A stretch of 64,000 nt of DNA from Neodontobutis hainanensis. Taxonomy: Eukaryota > Chordata > Actinopteri > Gobiiformes > Odontobutidae. Position numbers and translations under genes: made by a program. Of this stretch, positions 63,070 through 64,000 are shown piece by piece. The first letter of the stretch is position 1; every line of letters begins with the position of its first letter. The stretch spans positions 102,826 to 166,825 of the forward strand of contig JALDNG010000933.1 in assembly GCA_024349245.1 (NCBI GenBank). Direction: 5' to 3'. The notes under the pieces are model-generated. The model was not told where the DNA came from, made no database searches, and worked only from the letters and a program-made list of their open reading frames with translations.

Positions 63070-64000
63070 TATGGTCGTGAATCTCCACTGGAATCACGCG
63101 CGTGTTCTCCACAGACCTCCCACTCAGTATGAGTCATCGTTGTCGATTTTTACTCCGTCGTCAACGATGTTCAGGTTTATATGGTTGTTTGAGAAGCCCG
63201 CTCCTCAATTTTAGACCATCAACGAAATCTTTTCTTGCTGTCGTTAAATTTCGACTTTAAAAAAGTTGGGACCTTACTTTAATACCCTAAAACGGGCCAT
63301 CATAGACTCTTCTCAGCGGTTTTCTGCAGTTATCGACTCGAATAAAAACAAACCTGCTTTTAAATAGATCGTTAGGCATATATTGTTTCCTCTATGTATC
63401 GTGGTTGAATGTTTCTGTACTACGAGTTGCATTCGTGGTATTTTACAGTGTCTGAGAGAATGCAATACGTTTATTTCGTCCGCAGGAGTCGTTAAGAAGT
63501 CACAGGGGAGACCAACCTTTGGTGAGAAAATTACTCAGTAGGAAAGACTTGTAGATCTTCTTTTTGAATGTTTCGCACGCCTAGTAGTACTTACATCAAA
63601 TGGTCCATCTCATTATCGTGTTAAAGCCTTGCCCTCAGAGCCGCTTTAAGAGTTCGATGTAGGCGTTCAACCGATCCGGTGGATTGTAGGTGCGAGGCAA
63701 AAGTAAAGTTGAGCAGAATACCAAGATTTTCCCTCATCCTCAACCACAGTTACGATGTAAACTGGGAGACGCGATCAAAAAAATGACAAAAGGAGCCAAA
63801 CCATGAAATCGAGTGAAAATCCATTGGTTCGCATTATTATCAGCAGTGGTATCTCGTAGTTGAATCGCTGCTTGCCATCTCTTTAATTGATCCTTAATGG
63901 TAAGCACATGTTTTTAACGCTTGGGCATAGGTTGAGGGTGTACAATATCGACGTGTATATGTACAAATCGTTCTTATAGAACATCAAAAGTTGTGCGCAG
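63070..64000 (-). mobile_element. Ty3/Gypsy-type integrase relic at window edge
   Basis: On the minus strand, in broken frames, the integrase core is readable. HIHVDIV (near 63960-63940) carries the first catalytic Asp, SQFTS (near 63745) follows the second, and STGSVERLHRTLKAALR (about 63640-63700) contains the catalytic Glu block. Downstream come VLLGVRNIQKEDL and a RLVSP segment, the order expected after the catalytic core in Gypsy-group integrases with a KEDL box. Several stops are in frame. The RT/RNase H part would lie beyond the right end of the window. GC content is clearly higher than in the retroelement copies A and B, so this is a different and probably younger family. Confidence 0.78.

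Noticed and set aside
1..64000. Search by eye for CRISPR arrays, rRNA, U-snRNA and spliced-leader RNA genes
   Set aside because: No regularly spaced repeats, conserved rRNA blocks, U2/U6 signature sequences or Sm-site plus stem arrangement was recognised; a covariance-model search would be needed to exclude small RNAs.

Overview
What it is. The window is AT-rich eukaryotic nuclear DNA, most likely metazoan. Three genes can be reconstructed exon by exon on the standard code, and their introns are extremely short: mostly 21-26 nt, with a few of 16-33 nt or longer, GT...AG, with a TAAC/TAAT-like motif near the 3' end. Introns this short in an animal-type gene set are known from dicyemid mesozoans, so a dicyemid is my best guess. 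That is an inference from intron size and gene content, not a phylogenetic result. Because exons are often shorter than 60 codons, simple ORF calling misses or fragments most genes here.

Layout. 0-3 kb: small coding-like exons and a decayed pogo/Tigger-like transposase. 3.0-4.7 kb (minus): an RBBP6/Mpe1-type mRNA 3'-processing factor (DWNN + zinc knuckle + RING + RS tail) in nine exons. 5-18 kb: several short multi-exon candidates, the best at 6.4-6.7, 9.4-9.7, 13.8-14.2 and 17.7-18.1 kb, plus a possible LYR-motif protein at 17.0 kb. 19.40-20.60 kb: a complete but decayed Tc1/mariner element with TIRs and TA target-site duplication. 22-25 kb: small genes, including a close divergent pair near 24.3 kb. 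27.4-30.7 and 42.2-45.6 kb: two old copies of one Ty3/Gypsy-like element in the same orientation, with a nearly identical 536 bp core (gene-conversion signature). 33.28-34.13 kb (plus): a complete nine-exon type I membrane glycoprotein gene. 40.8-41.6 kb (minus): a Gypsy-like gag + integrase remnant lacking reverse transcriptase. 47.7-48.7 kb (plus): a GATA-type zinc-finger factor. 58.3-61.1 kb (minus): a 77-residue gene and a large ten-exon type I membrane protein of about 548 residues. 63.1-64.0 kb (minus): a Gypsy-type integrase relic running off the window edge. The stretches at about 34.2-40.6 and 48.7-55.6 kb are very AT-rich and I find no supportable gene in them.

How the parts relate. 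No operon or pathway cluster is visible. The genes are unrelated housekeeping, regulatory and membrane functions scattered among repeats. The strongest unusual signals are the mini-intron architecture, the GATA factor with a second Cys4 hairpin in place of the usual basic tail, the two unassigned membrane proteins, and the localised gene-conversion tract. GC-richer patches often look coding in more than one frame here, so calls resting on a single short exon are given low confidence.
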